A stretch of DNA of 6,119 bases from Rhodocyclaceae bacterium UBA1310 (GTDB taxonomy: Bacteria > Pseudomonadota > Gammaproteobacteria > Burkholderiales > Rhodocyclaceae): contig DBTS01000049.1 in NCBI GenBank assembly GCA_002307175.1, positions 21,784 to 27,902 of the forward strand, written 5' to 3'. The translations under genes were made by a program, and so were the position numbers. Shown piece by piece: positions 5,402 through 6,119 of this stretch (positions are counted from its first letter, which is position 1; each line of letters starts with the position of its first letter). The notes under the pieces were generated by a model. The model was not told the origin of the DNA. It worked only from the letters and a program-made list of their open reading frames with translations, and did not search any database.

Positions 5402-5737
5402 ATGTCAAACAGAATGTCTCTGCTGTCGGTGCTGGTTCTGACCCTGGGGTGCGCCACGGCACAGGCTGCCAGCTCCTCCGGGTCTTCCACATCGAACGGC
5501 GGCATGCCTCCACCACCTCCGGGAAGCTCACAGAGCGGCCCACCACCCGGACCTCCACCCGAAGCGATTGCTGCCTGCAAGGGCAAGAGTGAAGGCACAC
5601 AGGTCAGTTTCACACTTCGTGACGGGAAAACCGTCACCGGTACATGCAAGACCATCAACGGTGTCATGGCAGCCATGCCAAGTGGTGGTCCTGGTGGCCC
5701 TGGTGGTCGGAATGGCCCACCACCGCAATCGAACTGA
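5402..5737 (+). CDS. Small exported Pro/Gly-rich protein with a two-cysteine core, function unknown
   Basis: This 111-residue protein has a signal peptide (residues 1-22, hydrophobic LLSVLVLTLG, cleavage likely after AQA). The mature chain has a Ser/Gly/Pro-rich arm (23-53, with PPPPP and PPPGPPP), a compact core (about 54-92) and a Gly/Pro-rich tail (GGPGGPGG). The core reads AACKGKSEG, then VSFTLRDGKTVTGTC, then NGVMAAMP. C59 and C82 could form a disulfide in the periplasm, and C17 lies in the signal peptide. The core resembles small exported proteins I recall from other proteobacteria whose versions have four cysteines; here two positions are valine and methionine. That comparison is from memory. 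AGGAG at 5390-5394, 7 nt upstream, fixes the start, and a strong terminator follows, so it is probably a one-gene transcript. A lipoprotein is unlikely because the residues before C17 do not fit a lipobox. Confidence 0.78.
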   Translation: MSNRMSLLSVLVLTLGCATAQAASSSGSSTSNGGMPPPPPGSSQSGPPPGPPPEAIAACKGKSEGTQVSFTLRDGKTVTGTCKTINGVMAAMPSGGPGGPGGRNGPPPQSN

Positions 5738-5755
5738 AGACTTCACCATAAAACA

Positions 5756-5792
5756 ACGGGGAAGGACAATCATGCCTCTTCCCCGTCTTTTT
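5756..5792 (+). terminator. Rho-independent terminator after the small exported protein gene
   Basis: ACGGGGAAG (5756-5764) and CTTCCCCGT (5778-5786) form a perfect 9-bp stem with a 13-nt loop, followed by CTTTTT. On the other strand the stem is followed by TGTTTT, so it may also stop transcripts coming from thiC. Confidence 0.85.
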
Positions 5793-5802
5793 GCCCCTGG
5801 CT

Positions 5803-5821
5803 ATTCCGGCCAGGCCGGAAT
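5803..5821 (-). terminator. 19-bp palindrome just after the thiC stop codon
   Basis: ATTCCGGCC and GGCCGGAAT flank a single central base, six nt after the thiC stop. As RNA it would form an 8-bp stem with a 3-nt loop. No T-run follows on either strand, so it may act as a 3'-end stabiliser or as the first of two stop signals for thiC, with the bidirectional hairpin at 5756-5786 behind it. Confidence 0.4.
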
Positions 5822-5826
5822 GTCCA

Positions 5827-6119
5827 TCAGACCTTGTGATAGACGTCAGCCCCAGTCTTCACGAACTCCACTGACTTCACTTCCATTCCGCGCTTGAGCG
5901 CTTCGGTCTCGGCCAGACCCTGCGCTGCAGCAAAATCGCGCACATCCTGGGTGATCTTCATTGAGCAGAAGTGTGGCCCGCACATCGAGCAGAAGTGCGC
6001 AATCTTGGCACCCTGCTGGGGCAGCGTCTCGTCGTGATAGGCACGCGCTGTATCCGGATCAAGACCGAGATTGAACTGGTCTTCCCAGCGGAATTCGAAG
6101 CGCGCCTTGCTCATGGCGT
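5827..6119 (-). CDS. thiC: Phosphomethylpyrimidine synthase ThiC (C-terminal end, cut by window edge)
   Basis: The last 97 residues of ThiC are present; the gene continues beyond 6119. ThiC is a cytosolic radical SAM enzyme that converts aminoimidazole ribotide into hydroxymethylpyrimidine phosphate for thiamine synthesis. The fragment contains the conserved SKARFEFRWEDQFNLGLDP segment and the cluster motif CSMCGPHFC (CxxCxxxxC, codons at 5965-5991), which binds the catalytic 4Fe-4S cluster. The reading frame remains open through the edge (an alanine codon precedes the internal ATG at 6114), so that ATG is not the start. Any TPP riboswitch would lie upstream, outside the window. Confidence 0.97.
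   Translation of the reverse strand, partial: AMSKARFEFRWEDQFNLGLDPDTARAYHDETLPQQGAKIAHFCSMCGPHFCSMKITQDVRDFAAAQGLAETEALKRGMEVKSVEFVKTGADVYHKV
5965..5991 (-). other. ThiC 4Fe-4S cluster motif
   Basis: Codons for CSMCGPHFC: three cysteines spaced CxxCxxxxC, the non-canonical radical SAM cluster motif characteristic of ThiC near the C-terminus. Confidence 0.93.

Noticed and set aside
5402..5467. Lipoprotein signal in the small exported protein (TLGC at residues 14-17)
   Set aside because: The residue at -3 is threonine and at -2 leucine, which does not fit the [LVI][ASTVI][GAS]C lipobox; the AQA site five residues later is a better signal peptidase I site.
6112..6114. ATG at 6114 as the start of a 95-residue gene
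   Set aside because: The frame stays open to the window edge and the sequence is the conserved C-terminal part of ThiC, so this is an internal methionine.

Overview
The window looks like ordinary chromosome of a moderately GC-rich betaproteobacterium. The lineage is inferred from the protein families and gene order (torF-like porin, glnK and presumably amtB, next to ubiK-comM), not from any marker gene. I see no mobile element, CRISPR array, rRNA, tRNA or phage gene. Eight protein-coding genes are supported, two of them cut by the window edges.

Left part (1-1345): a minus-strand nitrogen-related unit. A TorF/Gcw_chp-family putative outer-membrane porin (236-997) is followed by the start of glnK, a PII signalling protein with the uridylylation tyrosine Y51, which runs off the left edge. 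A 9-bp perfect stem-loop lies between the two genes. The 348-bp region upstream of the porin carries the most interesting signal. There are two overlapping sigma-54-type -24/-12 elements with exact GG-N10-GC spacing and, about 140-155 bp further upstream, two overlapping NtrC-type dyads close to TGCACCA-N3-TGGTGCA. Together they suggest that porin and PII (and probably an ammonium channel beyond the edge) are induced by nitrogen limitation through RpoN and NtrC.

Middle (1346-3149): a plus-strand pair, ubiK (ubiquinone biosynthesis accessory factor) and comM (MCM-like/Mg-chelatase-like AAA+ helicase of natural transformation), 22 bp apart. comM converges on a minus-strand membrane-anchored diguanylate cyclase (3201-4757) with two PAS domains, a GGEEF active site and an RxxD inhibitory site.

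Right part (4758-6119): a small cupin gene (4838-5221) is divergent from the cyclase, and the two share an 80-bp spacer with overlapping promoter-like elements. It is followed by a small exported Pro/Gly-rich protein of unknown function (5402-5737) and a strong rho-independent terminator. The 3' end of thiC (thiamine pyrimidine synthesis, 4Fe-4S radical SAM enzyme) enters from the right edge on the minus strand.

No clearly new multi-gene system is visible. The best leads are the apparent NtrC/sigma-54 control of a porin-PII unit and the small exported protein with a two-cysteine core.
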